This document shows positions 51,010 through 62,926 of a stretch of 64,000 nt of DNA, in pieces. The stretch is from Manduca sexta (Eukaryota; Arthropoda; Insecta; Lepidoptera; Sphingidae): the NCBI RefSeq assembly GCF_014839805.1, contig NC_051139.1:1240001-1304000 (forward strand). Direction: 5' to 3'. Position numbers and translations under genes: made by a program. How positions within the stretch are numbered: position 1 is the first letter of the stretch; each line of letters starts with the position of its first letter. A model generated the notes under the pieces. That model searched no databases and was not told the DNA's origin. It was given only the letters and a program-made list of their open reading frames with translations.

Positions 51010-51260
51010 CGACTTTGAAGCTGCTTCGGTTATATTATGTTAGGTATAGCTCCATGGGGTGTCTCGGGGAAATATGGGTGCAGTGGTTTTACCGGTGCCT
51101 TACCCTTTAGGGACACAAGCGTGAGCTTAAGTTATCGTTTTCATTTTAATAGTGACAACTTCACATAGTTGGCATAACGGTATTCAAAAGATGTCCATTA
51201 CAATGGGTAGGTACCCCCACATTCCAGTTTGAAGGAAGGAAAGTGTAGCCAATGTAATCA
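51010..51260. repeat. Composite repeat remnants, longer allele
   Basis: Partner of 10425-10630. It includes about 75-80 bases (about 51112-51190) absent from the left copy. The flanks on both sides align, so this is a simple indel between the copies. Confidence 0.55.
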
Positions 51261-52276
51261 CTGGGTATTAGAAGACTTGTTCTGGGTAGAGTTGCTACTG
51301 TTTAAAGGGAATCCGTCTGGACATTTAAAAATATTTTTTACAAGACGATATTTAAAATTATTAAATGGATTATACTCAAACGGGAAAAAACACTTTTATC
51401 GTAAAATAGGAAAAGGAATGTTAATCGCATGGGATGTGTGATAATTAAAATGTAATAAAAAGTGTTGCACTAACAGAGGAAGCCATTATCGGCAGCTCCT
51501 GAATCACGTTGCTAAACCCAACGTGACGGCCGCCATGATAAATTGCAAATATGTGAGGCGAACTTATCCGCTTGTTACAACTATTGTAAATAAATATATG
51601 TATAGTATACTGCCGTGCCGCACCATGACCGTTGGCTTTTACGACAGTGCTTTTATATATGTATATAATATATTGTTGATCGATATACCCCACAGGTATC
51701 CCATTACATGTTGGCTTAGCTTAAGGTAAATAAATATTGTAATCAACAATCGACTACATTGTCCTATTATGTGAGTCCCGTCGGTTTAGTGCCTCTCAGT
51801 TATAGATAATACTATAAATTCAAGTATACTGAAGCTTTTGGGCATTGTTTAAAACTACCAAGCAACAAGCATATTGTAACTGTAACTGGATATAGATTCA
51901 TACCTACAAACAGTGATATTCAAAAAAATATGGGTTCGGGGCATCGACAACAGTTCGAGAATGCCGACTATTATGGCTTATAATGTCGATACGACAGTAA
52001 ATATTATAAGCATTGGTCGAGACTCGGGAGAAATGAATTGTATCAAAAATACTCTTATTTTTTTCCCACGAATGAATAGTGCGTGGAGCTCGTAGCGCGC
52101 TTTATGGTGAGGTCTATCCTTTCTTACAAAACCACAGTTACTATATTTTCAGAACTTTAAGATAAAATTATCTTTGAGAACAGAGGCTATTTTTACCTTT
52201 TACTTACTCAGTGAATTCTCTATGTCTATACAATAGAAAAATATTCGAACGTGTCTCTATAATGAAAATAAAAGTG

Positions 52277-52297
52277 CACTCACACACACACACACCG
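52277..52297. repeat. Short (AC)n microsatellite, right copy
   Basis: An uninterrupted CACACA run of about 20 bases, the counterpart of 9408-9427. Confidence 0.75.
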
Positions 52298-53558
52298 CGA
52301 ATGTGCTCATAATTACAGTTTTTTGCGTACTTATGTTTTGCTCGTTTGCGAAGCAGGAAACAATATGCTATCGCGAATTTCGTTCTTTGTAGCAAAGTTA
52401 CGCTGAATTGTATTGGCCTATGTGTATAAATTATTTATTTTTAAACGCCCAAACAGAACTGTATAGCTTTCTAACTTTATATTTGCTATTTTTGGATAGA
52501 GAAACGATAAATGATTTTTGGAAAACTATTGTTCACTACTTTTACAAATAATAAAGTTCGTTACAATCAATTTTCGTGAAATTCGCCAATACTTGTTGCA
52601 TTGATGAGGTTTGTAATAAATTCTCAGTTGTTAATACCCACGGCTCAAGACTTGTTTCTTAGCACGGGTCAGGATTTTGTGTCTGTCGATTGAATATATT
52701 TATTATTAATTTGCACCTAAAATAACATGTGACCTTACAAAAAGTTGTACTCAATAGCAATACATTTCCTCGTCTAAACTTGATTACTATCGATAGAAAT
52801 TTACGCTTCCGAGTAAATCTCGGCGGTCGATCTCTAAACTATTTTTAATATTAAGGTAAATCATAAATATGTATGTGTTGTTATTAATATTTTATTAGAG
52901 CTAATTATATAATTTGTATGCGTTGCTGTATTTATTACGTAGCAGTCGACAGCTAACTGACCTTTACGTTGAGTTGACAATCTTGTGGATTGTTGGTTAG
53001 GTCGCCACGATGGTGTAGGTTCAGAGCACGATTCAGCTCGTTTTTTCAACAAGTACAGCTTCGAAAGTAGTGATTTATTTTTAAATGCATTACTAGTGCG
53101 ATACACTATTGCTATAAAATAACCAATCAAAAGGCCGATCAAAATCTGAAACTAAACTAGAATTGAATCAATGACCAGTTCAATTCATGCGTATATTATG
53201 GCGCGGTCCCAAGGTCGTGCTGATCTCACCACGCAGTTTTTCTATACTATAATCCAGCCAGTTTTAGAAGTGTCTATGTCTATGGGTTATATGGGAGGAG
53301 CGTAAAACGTGAATGTAACACGGCCGGATTCTACCCGTTCACTAGAAACAAATCTTTGAATTTCGAACGGTCAAAATAGTTTATTCTTTTTTTTGTAACG
53401 TTTTTCGCCGACATTAGATGCTTTGTGGTTTCATGGAGGTCGGATTACGAAATTGATAGTGGTTTGTGAATATTTTGATAATAACGTTTTTATATTTTTT
53501 TATCCATTAATACATCATCAAATCATAATAGACTTTGCAATTCGTGTATGTTTGTACA

Positions 53559-53691
53559 CTTGTGAGATATATCCTATCCATTTAAGTAAATAAACGGGAG
53601 TTTATTATATTACAATGCTTTAATATGTATCAGCAGAGAGTGATCACATGGTGAGTAACTCGCCTAGACGTACCCCAATCTGTTGGCGTTT
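53559..53691. repeat. ~133-base insertion specific to right copy
   Basis: The flanks TTTGTACA and AAGCTTATGA abut directly in the left copy near 8130-8140. The extra block contains GGTGAGTAACTCGCCTAGAC and AATCTGTTGGCG, which looks like a repeat fragment, but I saw no target duplication or terminal repeats. It could equally be a deletion in the left copy. Confidence 0.65.
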
Positions 53692-54289
53692 AAAGCTTAT
53701 GATGGATGCCCGTACTATTGTCCTAGCTATATCAAGATTCGAAAACAGTATTAATTTTTATAGTTATGATATTTGGACTGAATTATAATAATAGGTTCTG
53801 TTTGATTACTTTTCCAATCACGTATAAAAATAACCCGTTTATTTATATAAATACATAACTTAGAACCGAACGTGTAGGCCAGGTTGGGCCAATAATTTCC
53901 CGATAATTATTTAGCCACGTCGAAATGATAAAAATATCTGTCAAATCTCGCGATTAATCGTTATCGTTGCGACGGCGCAGTGAATTGTCTTACTTTCACA
54001 ATACTACAGCGGTTTATCTTATCTGGCGATAGCTGTAGTAAACATAGTAGTATCAGAGATAAACAGGCTCACAGCAGGTGTTTGTTTACGAGGAAATTTT
54101 ATTGCGAGACGCGATTTGCACGCGGGTTGCGTTGGATTTATTTTCATTTTCATGAGCATACAATAGCGATCACATCCAATTATTGAGTTGTAAATAGGGC
54201 TCAGCTTATACACACATTCATTTTTTCATATGTTTTAACAGAATTGAAATACAACAAAGGAAATATATATTTGACTTAACGACAAAATA

Positions 54290-54650
54290 TAAATATTTTT
54301 AAAGTACTATATGAAGTATTTCACGCGGTACACCATTTTGGTGAAGGAAGGTCCATCATACTTCATACAAAATACCTTAATCGTTATAGGGAAATACAAT
54401 AGTAGTATCTTGAAATAAATCTTTTAAAGCTAGTGTAACTACGGGATATAAAAAGACTTAAACTCTCACGTTTCAGGAGAGCAAGTGCAGTGGAATACCA
54501 AACAAAATTCCGTATTTCTCGGTGTTGGATGGTGTTTCTACCGTTTATGGACGGTCGTACGGCTTACCATCAGGCTAACAGCTAGATCGTCTTGTCATTC
54601 ATAGTAATAAAAAAATAGAATACATACAAATTTATTTAAAAAAATATGCG
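54290..54650 (-). repeat. Lepidopteran interspersed repeat (right copy)
   Basis: Reverse-complement partner of 7190-7500 with the same motif chain, including GTGGAATACCAAACAAAA and GTGTTGGATGGTGTTTCTAC on the plus strand. It differs by several substitutions and small indels that break the left frame. Confidence 0.75.
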
Positions 54651-55744
54651 TGTCCCGTTGAATGTGTGAAATTAATGGTTATCGCTTCGCTGACACGGCA
54701 CAAGTCTCAACATATTGTCGGCAACGCGGTCCAGTACTTAACATCCTTTGGACGGCAACAGCTATCTCGCATATCTTCCTCAATGTCGGCATTATATCTC
54801 ACAAATTTGCGGTGAGGTCCAGGACAAAATTTCGACCAGTGAGAGATCTCTCTCCGTTCGGCATTATTATGCCAGTCTGTCTAATTGCTTTAACATTCTG
54901 CTAGAAGTCTCTTATGATTGACGTAACAACAACCAGATTGTGACTATTATATTTCTAAGAGATGCGTTAATATTCATTAATATTTTTTAAAACTGTTAGA
55001 TAATAAGCACGTACAGACTACAGACACAGAACGGTTTATCATTAATGAGTAGTGCAAATATTTTTAGAATGTTTTGGGTTGGCTATTTTTTAGCGTACAT
55101 CGGCATGTAATGGTTAATGTCTGTATTATCAACATTTACATTAGTTTTATTGGACCCCCGGGGAACTGCGATGACTTTTGAGCCGTCTTAATTATTATCC
55201 GATAATGTTACAAGAACAAGCCTCGATTAAGTCTTTCAATTAGTACTATCACTAAGTTTCCTGTTCGCCGGGTGGGTCCCATGTATGTGATATCTTTGGG
55301 GACATAAAATAAAAATAATTGTATTCATGATCGTTAAATATGTCGCCATTATAACTATTACATACAATGAGTATTATAAAATAAAAATATTATATACCAT
55401 GTAGTATGTACTAATGGTTATTTTTCACTATAAAAAGTTATATAAAATACATTTGACATAATAATAATAAAGTTTATCCGTGTAAAATAGCTTGATGTGA
55501 CATTATGCGAAGTGTTAATAAATTTAGTAAATCTGTTAAATTACTTTAATAATCAACACACGGCATTCATTTAAAGTATAATCGTATCACGATGTTGGTA
55601 TTTATTTCTTTTGTAATTTAAACTGCGCTCCTGTAAAGTTATGTTACTGTAGGAAGTATATTGTTGATTACTTACATCGTTATATTCAAATCCGAGACAG
55701 TCTCGCATGCGACAAACTTTCCATTAAACTTATTTTGACTTAAA

Positions 55745-55895
55745 GTAATATGAAGCGAGACTCACGAAATTGGGGGATTCCAAACCAAAGCAACTATACT
55801 TATAATATTAAATAGCAATTACTTTTGGGAAAAGAATCCTAGAGCTCAACGGCTTGGCAATGATTACGATGCCACTAGAATACGAGATGATAAAT
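55745..55895 (-). mobile_element. tRNA-like SINE head (right copy)
   Basis: Partner of 5682-5830. The A-box region here reads, on the minus strand, CTCGTATTCTAGTGGCATCG, with substitutions relative to the left copy. It is an old shared insertion. Confidence 0.48.
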
Positions 55896-57124
55896 TATTG
55901 TTTTATTCTGATAACGCGACTTTTTTTCTTGTATATAAATGAGTTATCACGATAAAAGTAAGTACCCAGTGCTCACCCGATTACATGATTTTGTAAACAA
56001 GTTTATCAATGCGATGCGGAACCAAAATAACATCCAAATTTATTCCGCGTAGAGATAGATAACAAATCTACCAACTTATTTTTATAATCTTCACAATTGA
56101 TAAGTTTATGGTGAAATACTCACTTAATAACAACATTGACGGCACTCTATTATCATTATAATATTAATAATTATGATCCAGCATTATAGGTCTTCATTAT
56201 TAGTTATATGCAGGTTTTTAAAGAGATTTTTCTTCCAAGCTGTAATTAATGGTATTGTTTTTTTTACTGTATTACTGTTTCAATTATATATTTATTGGCA
56301 GCACATTATGCTGGGAACTATAAGGATCTAGCTTTGATTCCCTGTTTAAGCAACCCGCATTGTGTTCTCGAAATATTAGAAATCCACTTAATAATGAGGT
56401 GTGCCTGTGGATCTCTGTAGAGGCGCGATTATATAAAGTTGTTTACCGCATGAATAGGCTACCTCAACGAAGTCTTCCACTTTGATTCAGCAAGGAGTCG
56501 TAGTTTCAGTATTGTGGTTCAACTGGAAACAGAAATATGCTTCCCTACGATCCCAACCGATCCGCACCGGTCGTCCCGGCACCCACGATTATTATTAATA
56601 TAAATAAACACCCCGTGTTTGTTTCGATGTTGCTCTATATTTTGTTTATTATTCACGTTAAGCAATATAAATAGCGTAAAAATTAATTATTCGACATAGT
56701 TCGTTCCAAAAGCGCATGTCCCTGCCACACGATGGTTAGACGTTTTTGTACAGCGGGAAAAAAAGAGTTTTATATCCTATGAATATTTAAAATGTTAATA
56801 CGCTTTATCTTTAAAAATATAAACGGCGAAGGTTTTAATGAATTTTATAGGCATTGTAATATTATTGCTATAAGTTTGAAAGAACAATTATGTATACGTA
56901 GATTATATAAAAAAAATTAAGACTATTTTTAGAATGACGTGTTTTCCTTCATTTTTGACGACTAACGAGTCTAAAACCTTGAAATAATTATATTTCACAT
57001 ATTAGTCAAATTAAAATATCACTGGGGCGTTCAAAAATATAATTTATTGCCGCTTTATATAAATGATAAGAATATAAAATAACTGATAAAATTATAAAAT
57101 AACTCGTATTAATTATTTATGATT

Positions 57125-57255
57125 TCTTTTTCCCTATGTGGCAGCGCAGTGTGGAGCCATGCCAGCGCCGTTCAATCCCAATTTGGCCAGCTTTTGAACC
57201 GTGCATTTGGGAATCTTAAATAATTGTTTGCTATGGCTTCGTGTGTATTATAAAT
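57125..57255 (+). mobile_element. tRNA-derived SINE (right copy)
   Basis: Plus-strand partner of 4300-4430. The head reads TGTGGCAGCGCAGTGTGGAG followed by a B box with one change (CGTTCAATCCC). The body after the B box is close to the left copy. Confidence 0.7.
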
Positions 57256-58329
57256 AATTAATGGTGCGATTTTTTGTATTTTTTTGTTGAATAAAGTAAA
57301 ACTATGTATGACTACAGTGCCATTACTGACATTGGGACACGCCATTTATAAATCTGTAAGGAAAATGAAGCGCCACGCACTGAAAGTTGTTAGTAGCATT
57401 ATAACTAGTCATAAGGCACGGTGCTTATCGCCCTCCGAGCCAGCGCTCTCATCAGGCCAATACTATATTAAAATAATTGCTACACATTTGAAACCGTAGG
57501 TTGTTTTCCAAGTAAATTCATTAGTGTAATTTGATAAAAATTGTGGTTAGTATGCTTTATATTCGGCAGCGGATTTAGTAATTGAACTCAAACAAATGAG
57601 TTAAAGTTTGAGTGCCATAAATAAGTAAAAGGAAATAACAGATGCATGAGGAAAAATTAGTTAAATTTTAATTGTAGTTGTTCGTTAGCTGTCGCGATAG
57701 TAAGGTACCTACCTACCTACATTAGATGTGGTAAACAGGAAATAATGGAAAATTATTTTAATAAATCATTAGATTCTGTTCAGAATAAGGATATTTTATA
57801 CTTAATTTGATGTTTTTATTTCATTACTATAAACATAATTTGTTATCACTATGACGTCAGCGAGCGAATATTATATTGTGATATTCAAGTTAATTTACAT
57901 CCACTACACACGGTCCGTACATTGTTAATGATTCAGTAAGAACTCGCATACTTATAATATACATTTTAGAATATAATAATACTTAAAATGAGTTCAAGTA
58001 GAACAAATTCCCATTCACACTTGACTATGTTTCTGCTGACGGTAGCGCGGAACAAGTGCGCGCAGATTGTTTATAGTCAAACTGTTGAATATTTATTTTT
58101 TTAAGTGGAGTTTATCGCACGCTCTCTGTGGGAACAGTCTCGTTACGGCCCGTAGGATGAAAACAGTTTAAACAATATTGGTTATTGATACAACAAAACA
58201 ATTCACACCACTTGGTATGCGTTTGTTCCGTGGAACATTTCAGTTGATAGAAGGGTAGCGGATATATTTTTTGGTAGATGGTTATGCTCTCTACTTTCGG
58301 GAAAATTTTATCTATCTAGTAGTTATAAA

Positions 58330-58545
58330 TATGCTATTTCTTACATAATAGCTTTAGCTCGCGGCTTCGACCGCGGGAAGGAGTTTTTTGGGATAAAAGT
58401 CCCGCTATATATTTTCCCAGGAAGAGTAGCCTACTCGTATAACCTTTCCAGGGTCTTAACCTAACCCAATAGTAAATTTAAAAAAAAAAGCCGTTCAACA
58501 GATTTTGAGAAAATTAATAACATACAGAGAGACACAAAAGGGAAC
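58330..58545 (+). repeat. Degenerate interspersed repeat (right copy)
   Basis: Partner of 3050-3240. This copy keeps the diagnostic start TAGCTCGCGGCTTCGACCGC better than the left one, followed by the GGGATAAAAGTCCCGC and GCCGTTCAACAGATTTTGAG motifs. The left allele has lost or altered part of the start. Confidence 0.65.
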
Positions 58546-58799
58546 TTTGTTTTATAATATGTATTATGTATAGATATTGTTTAATTGCACTATAAATATA
58601 TCGTAGGATCAGGTTATCTATTCCGAAATGTCGTCGCAATAAATTCAATTCATAGAAAACCGCACAACGCAAATAATTTTTATCTTAAATGGTAAAGATG
58701 CTCTCAATATTTATATATTTTAAGTATAAATATAGAATATGCAATAAATATCAGAGTTTTAATTAGTATTCCATTATTTTTATCCCTTTCCAGTTGTGA

Positions 58800-58915
58800 G
58801 CACCTTTTTTCAAATGAACAAGTCGGTTGGGTGCAGGGTGCAGGTGGCGGAGGTCCTGCCGGTGGGACGAGTGCTGAGCGCCACACCTGGTACACACGCC
58901 TTTATCTTGGCACTG
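58800..58915. other. GC-rich conserved island (right copy)
   Basis: Reverse-complement partner of 2640-2760. The minus-strand frame is proline-rich (VPPAGPPPPAP), which reflects base composition and not a recognised domain. Confidence 0.35.
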
Positions 58916-60261
58916 GTAAAATTAGATTTAGCCACATGTTAGGCTGCTTGTCATTGTTAGACTTAGTGTTCATATTATAGACACTAGGTTGAAATCTGTA
59001 ATACCAACTTCGATTATAATTATATTTAAGTGCGGTTTGTTTGTAGTGTAGTAGAAGTATTCGTTCTCTTTACCGCCAAAATACCATTTTAATATTACAC
59101 CAGCTTCGGAAATGTATCAAATTCAAGAATTATTTACCTAGTATTAGTTTCTAGCGGTTCTTGGAGTGCGAATAGTAATTTTCCTATGAAAATTTATTTC
59201 GACTTATTCTTAATTAGCTTTGTAGCTCTAAGCGTATTTGAATAATACAATAACTATAAAGTCTACTCTTAAAGAGATCAGGTGGGAGTTGGAAATGATT
59301 ACGAGTGTTTGATAAGTTTTACGTTGAGCTGATCTGCGAGCAAACGCTGCGTTGATGTTTATTTTAAAAATAAATATATTTCCATTGAACCCAATAAAAT
59401 TATTTGCTGAATGAATTTGATAACAATCGGCACAAGAAAGAACTCGTCCGGAAATCGACTGTCAAACGCATGCACAGAATTTCCACGAGAACTATTTGTT
59501 TTTCATCTCACAAAAATAGGGCGCGCTATATTCGTTACAACAGTATAAATAAATTGAAGTGTATCCCATCTGCTTGCTTGCACTTACGTCACTTTGATGA
59601 TTTCATAATTGAAGACGCGGGGATCAGAGCGGTCTAACTTATAATAATGAAATTAAATTTTATTAAGATTCTGTACACATATAACTAACCTAGGGTTTGA
59701 AATTACTGGCTGATATGGAAAAAGACTCATCCCTATTATCAAAAGAGATGTGTGACGAAACGTTAGTGATTTTTATCTTAATATAAAAGGTAATAAGGAA
59801 AGGAAACTTCAACGTAATGGTTAGTAAATAAAGCCGACCGCCAATTAAGTCTGAAGAGTTTCAGGCTTATCTAAGATGAATAAAATGAACTGACACGAAC
59901 TATACTTGAAAGTTTGTCAATCAATATACAATTGATTATTGATTTTGCAACTCAAACGCATTTAACAATAAACAAAGCCACCATGAAAGTAGAGATTTTA
60001 AAAATATGTACTTAGTGACGTGTGCACGTCGCGTTCAGAATTGTGTTCTACATAACACTGGGGCCGGGTAACCTTGCTGGTGACCACATGTTGCCCAAAT
60101 TGCCAGTAGTTTTTTGTGACATTGTGCTATGTGGGAACTAGACAAGACCTTTCGCGGTGGAAGTCATGTATCAATTAGAGGTCACGTTATGTAATCGTAT
60201 AATGTTTGGCATTTTGATAAATGTTCTCGAGTTACTTTATTTGATTTCAGTTATTAGAACA

Positions 60262-60350
60262 TTAATGAACTAGTATTCCTTTGTGGTAGCGGAATACTTA
60301 GCTGTGAGTAAAAGGTCACTGGTACGATTCCCGCACTATGACAAATGGGC
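60262..60350 (+). mobile_element. Old tRNA-derived SINE head (right copy)
   Basis: Counterpart of the element at 1200-1295. The A-box-like GTGGTAGCGG and the B-box-like GGTACGATTCC are both preserved, spaced about as in a tRNA. The cloverleaf is not complete, so this is not called a tRNA gene. Confidence 0.5.
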
Positions 60351-60451
60351 TTCGTAAATATTTTTTTCGTTTCTACGTTCATGGAAACTCTATTGTAGTT
60401 GTCAATAACTCTTATTAGATTATTGTTATAAATAAATAAATAAATTTTTAA

Positions 60452-60951
60452 NNNNNNNNNNNNNNNNNNNNNNNNNNNNNNNNNNNNNNNNNNNNNNNNN
60501 NNNNNNNNNNNNNNNNNNNNNNNNNNNNNNNNNNNNNNNNNNNNNNNNNNNNNNNNNNNNNNNNNNNNNNNNNNNNNNNNNNNNNNNNNNNNNNNNNNNN
60601 NNNNNNNNNNNNNNNNNNNNNNNNNNNNNNNNNNNNNNNNNNNNNNNNNNNNNNNNNNNNNNNNNNNNNNNNNNNNNNNNNNNNNNNNNNNNNNNNNNNN
60701 NNNNNNNNNNNNNNNNNNNNNNNNNNNNNNNNNNNNNNNNNNNNNNNNNNNNNNNNNNNNNNNNNNNNNNNNNNNNNNNNNNNNNNNNNNNNNNNNNNNN
60801 NNNNNNNNNNNNNNNNNNNNNNNNNNNNNNNNNNNNNNNNNNNNNNNNNNNNNNNNNNNNNNNNNNNNNNNNNNNNNNNNNNNNNNNNNNNNNNNNNNNN
60901 NNNNNNNNNNNNNNNNNNNNNNNNNNNNNNNNNNNNNNNNNNNNNNNNNNN
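60452..60951. other. Assembly gap, 500 N
   Basis: A second run of exactly 500 N, closing the right-arm contig. Sequence after it (60952 onward) does not resemble the reverse complement of 1-1114, so the inverted similarity does not continue across the gap. Two long apparent open frames spanning it are artefacts. Confidence 0.99.
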
Positions 60952-61364
60952 TGGACTTATAAAGTAATTCCTTGAAAAGGACAACTGAACTAATATCTAT
61001 GACTATTACAAAAATATATGACCTGTAAAAGTAATACAAAATTTAATTTAGAAACATACATTTCAAATTAAACTTTGCTAGTATCATGATTGACATGTAC
61101 TTTATAAGATTATTCCTATTTTTGACGTGTAATTTTATTATTGCATTTAATCTTTTGATTTGAGTTTAAAATTATCTACAATAACCTTATCAATTGCAAT
61201 GTATGATTTCGTAAATAAATGCTTTAATTCAAGTCGATATGTTATTTAATGATCCCTAAAACAATGATGTAAAACTAATATTTTGTGGTGTTGATTGACT
61301 GATATAACCTTAGAAATTAATTTTTGAATTTGGAATTCATGGAAAACAAATACTTAGATTTTGT
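60952..61364. other. AT-rich start of third contig
   Basis: Nothing recognised. Confidence 0.5.
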
Positions 61365-61610
61365 ATTTTACTAGCTTTTGCCTACTACGCCCGCGTGATA
61401 AAGTTTTTCTGGGCTAAAGTTTTGTGATACGAAAGTCACGTTATATATTTTCCGGGATAGAAAGTTGTCAATGTTCATCCCAGGGTCTCAAACTATATCC
61501 ATACAAAATTTGTTCTACGTCCGTTGAGTAGTTTTTGAGTTTAACGCGTCAGACAGGCAAACAGATGCAGCAGGTGACTTTGTTTTAGAATATACTTTTG
61601 TATAGATTTT
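61365..61610 (+). repeat. Degenerate interspersed repeat
   Basis: It begins ACTAGCTTTTGCCTACTACGC, then CCGCGTGATAAAGTTTTTCTGG, GTTATATATTTTCCGGGATAG, CATCCCAGGGTCTCAAACTA, ACGTCCGTTGAGTAGTTTTTGAG and CAGACAGGCAAACAGATGC, ending ATACTTTTGTATAGAT. This is the classic motif order of an abundant insect non-autonomous repeat related to those at 3050 and 12590. This copy is the most complete of the group in the window. Confidence 0.8.
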
Positions 61611-62640
61611 AATTTATTTATTTGGACAGCCTACAAAACATTACAACATACTATTTGTAAAATTACCATAAGTTATTGCCGCAGTGCAGTTTTTAAGAGG
61701 AACAATTCTGTTATACATATTTTTTTTCGTAAAAAGGTTTGTAAAAGGTTAAACCTTTTATTCAGCGCGCGTACCGGAAGTTCTCAAGAGGAATACATTT
61801 TCCCCGCTTTTGCAACATTTTTTATTATTACCTCCGCTCCCATTAGTCATAGTGTGATGTTCTTAAACATAAAGAACAAAAATGAGTTAAATACCCTATT
61901 ATAGTTATTTCACCCAAATGTTTAGTTTTTAAAGCCTTGCAAGCGTAATTGCAAATTTTATTATATCAACCTCCAGTTTAAGAGAATGGAATATAGTTAG
62001 TAATACTTTGTGCTACATAAGAATAATCAAGCTCCCTCAGAATATTGTAATAATAATAATGTAAAATAAAATAATTATTTTAGTTGGCGGTAACTCAACA
62101 TTTTGGAAACCGTACCTAGTGTTGCCATATGCAAATTACCGCAGAAACTACGCTAGCTCAAGGATCCCCTAGCTACGTTACATTTATCCATTTAAGCACC
62201 AATAGCCTTTATGCATTGTAATAAAATGAATTATAATGAAAATATTGTTCGGTGTTTGAGTATAACATATTTATACTATTTGTCGGGCACTTTAGAAAAC
62301 GATTTCCATCCGTCTAGTTTGACGTTTACGACCAACAGAGAACTTCCTCACCTCAATTAATCTTTTGTTATAATACCGGCGCGGTATAAGAAAAACATAT
62401 CATTTTACCATATCTATATTATTGTATTTTTTGCATCCATTCCACTAAATGTGTAATTTTATTTATATAATGGTAACACGTTTTTCTATCTGTCGAATAT
62501 TTTTGTGTCATTGTCAGGTGTTTACATGCCGATAGTAATTTTATTATTTTATTTTAGATCAATTTTTAAATAGTTTACCGTTCAAAAAGCCTTTATTGTA
62601 ATTAATTTACATAGTTATACACATATAGAATTATAAATCA
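61611..62640. other. AT-rich sequence upstream of small frame
   Basis: I see nothing firm here. A short hairpin-like segment lies at 61736-61760 (AAAAGGTTTGTAAAAGGTTAAACCTTTT). Confidence 0.45.
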
Positions 62641-62648
62641 CCTTTGTG

Positions 62649-62903
62649 ATGAGTTCTTGTTGCGGAAATGACTTAATATTTAATTCGGTTGCTGGTGAAG
62701 TGGTGTCGAAGAATTTAGAACAAATATCGTATTTAGTAAATTTTTTATGTAATTCTTGGTCTGCTGTCGGTGTAGTAGTTTCGCTTGGCACGATAGTGGT
62801 CGCGGCAAGTTGTATGTACGGTGTCAAGTTCTCTCGCGAGCGGCAAACTAGCCCAGTTGCTTTGAAAGTAAAAGTAATGAGATCGTTTACATCGCTCCAA
62901 TAA
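62649..62903 (+). CDS. Putative small single-pass membrane protein (84 aa)
   Basis: ATG at 62649 opens 84 codons to TAA at 62901. The peptide begins MSSCCGNDLIFNSVAGEVV. It has an uncharged run at about residues 38-59 (SAVGVVVSLGTIVVAASCMYGV) that would span a membrane, then a basic stretch KFSRERQ. Codon use is unremarkable for an AT-rich insect. Seventeen bases after the stop is a strong donor, TTGTAAG|GTAAGC (intron from 62921), so the transcript is probably spliced. Against it: two minus-strand frames (121 and 87 codons) cover the same bases, one ending near a possible donor (AAG|GTGATT at 62643), so the coding strand is not certain. The alternative is a non-coding first exon. Function unknown. 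Confidence 0.33.
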   Translation: MSSCCGNDLIFNSVAGEVVSKNLEQISYLVNFLCNSWSAVGVVVSLGTIVVAASCMYGVKFSRERQTSPVALKVKVMRSFTSLQ

Positions 62904-62914
62904 CACCTCTGCGT

Positions 62915-62926
62915 TGTAAGGTAAGC
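62915..62926 (+). other. Strong plus-strand splice donor
   Basis: TGTAAG|GTAAGC with the exon/intron boundary at 62920/62921 matches the insect donor consensus at nearly every position. It supports a plus-strand exon ending here. Confidence 0.5.

Larger units (their letters stand above)
40993..60451 (-). repeat. Right arm of inverted repeat; probable haplotig contig
   Basis: This 19,459-base block is the reverse complement of 1115-20986. It starts immediately after one 500-N run and ends immediately before another, so it is a separate contig. I saw no sequence in it beyond the matched region. A contig fully contained in another, a few percent divergent and differing by transposon insertions, is the usual signature of an unmerged second haplotype. 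A true inverted duplication would be expected to show at least one junction into unique DNA. The alternative, a real segmental palindrome with gaps by chance at both ends, cannot be excluded from sequence alone. Confidence 0.93.

Noticed and set aside
60254..61039. 261- and 178-codon frames across the second gap
   Set aside because: They are open only because the N run contains no stop codons.
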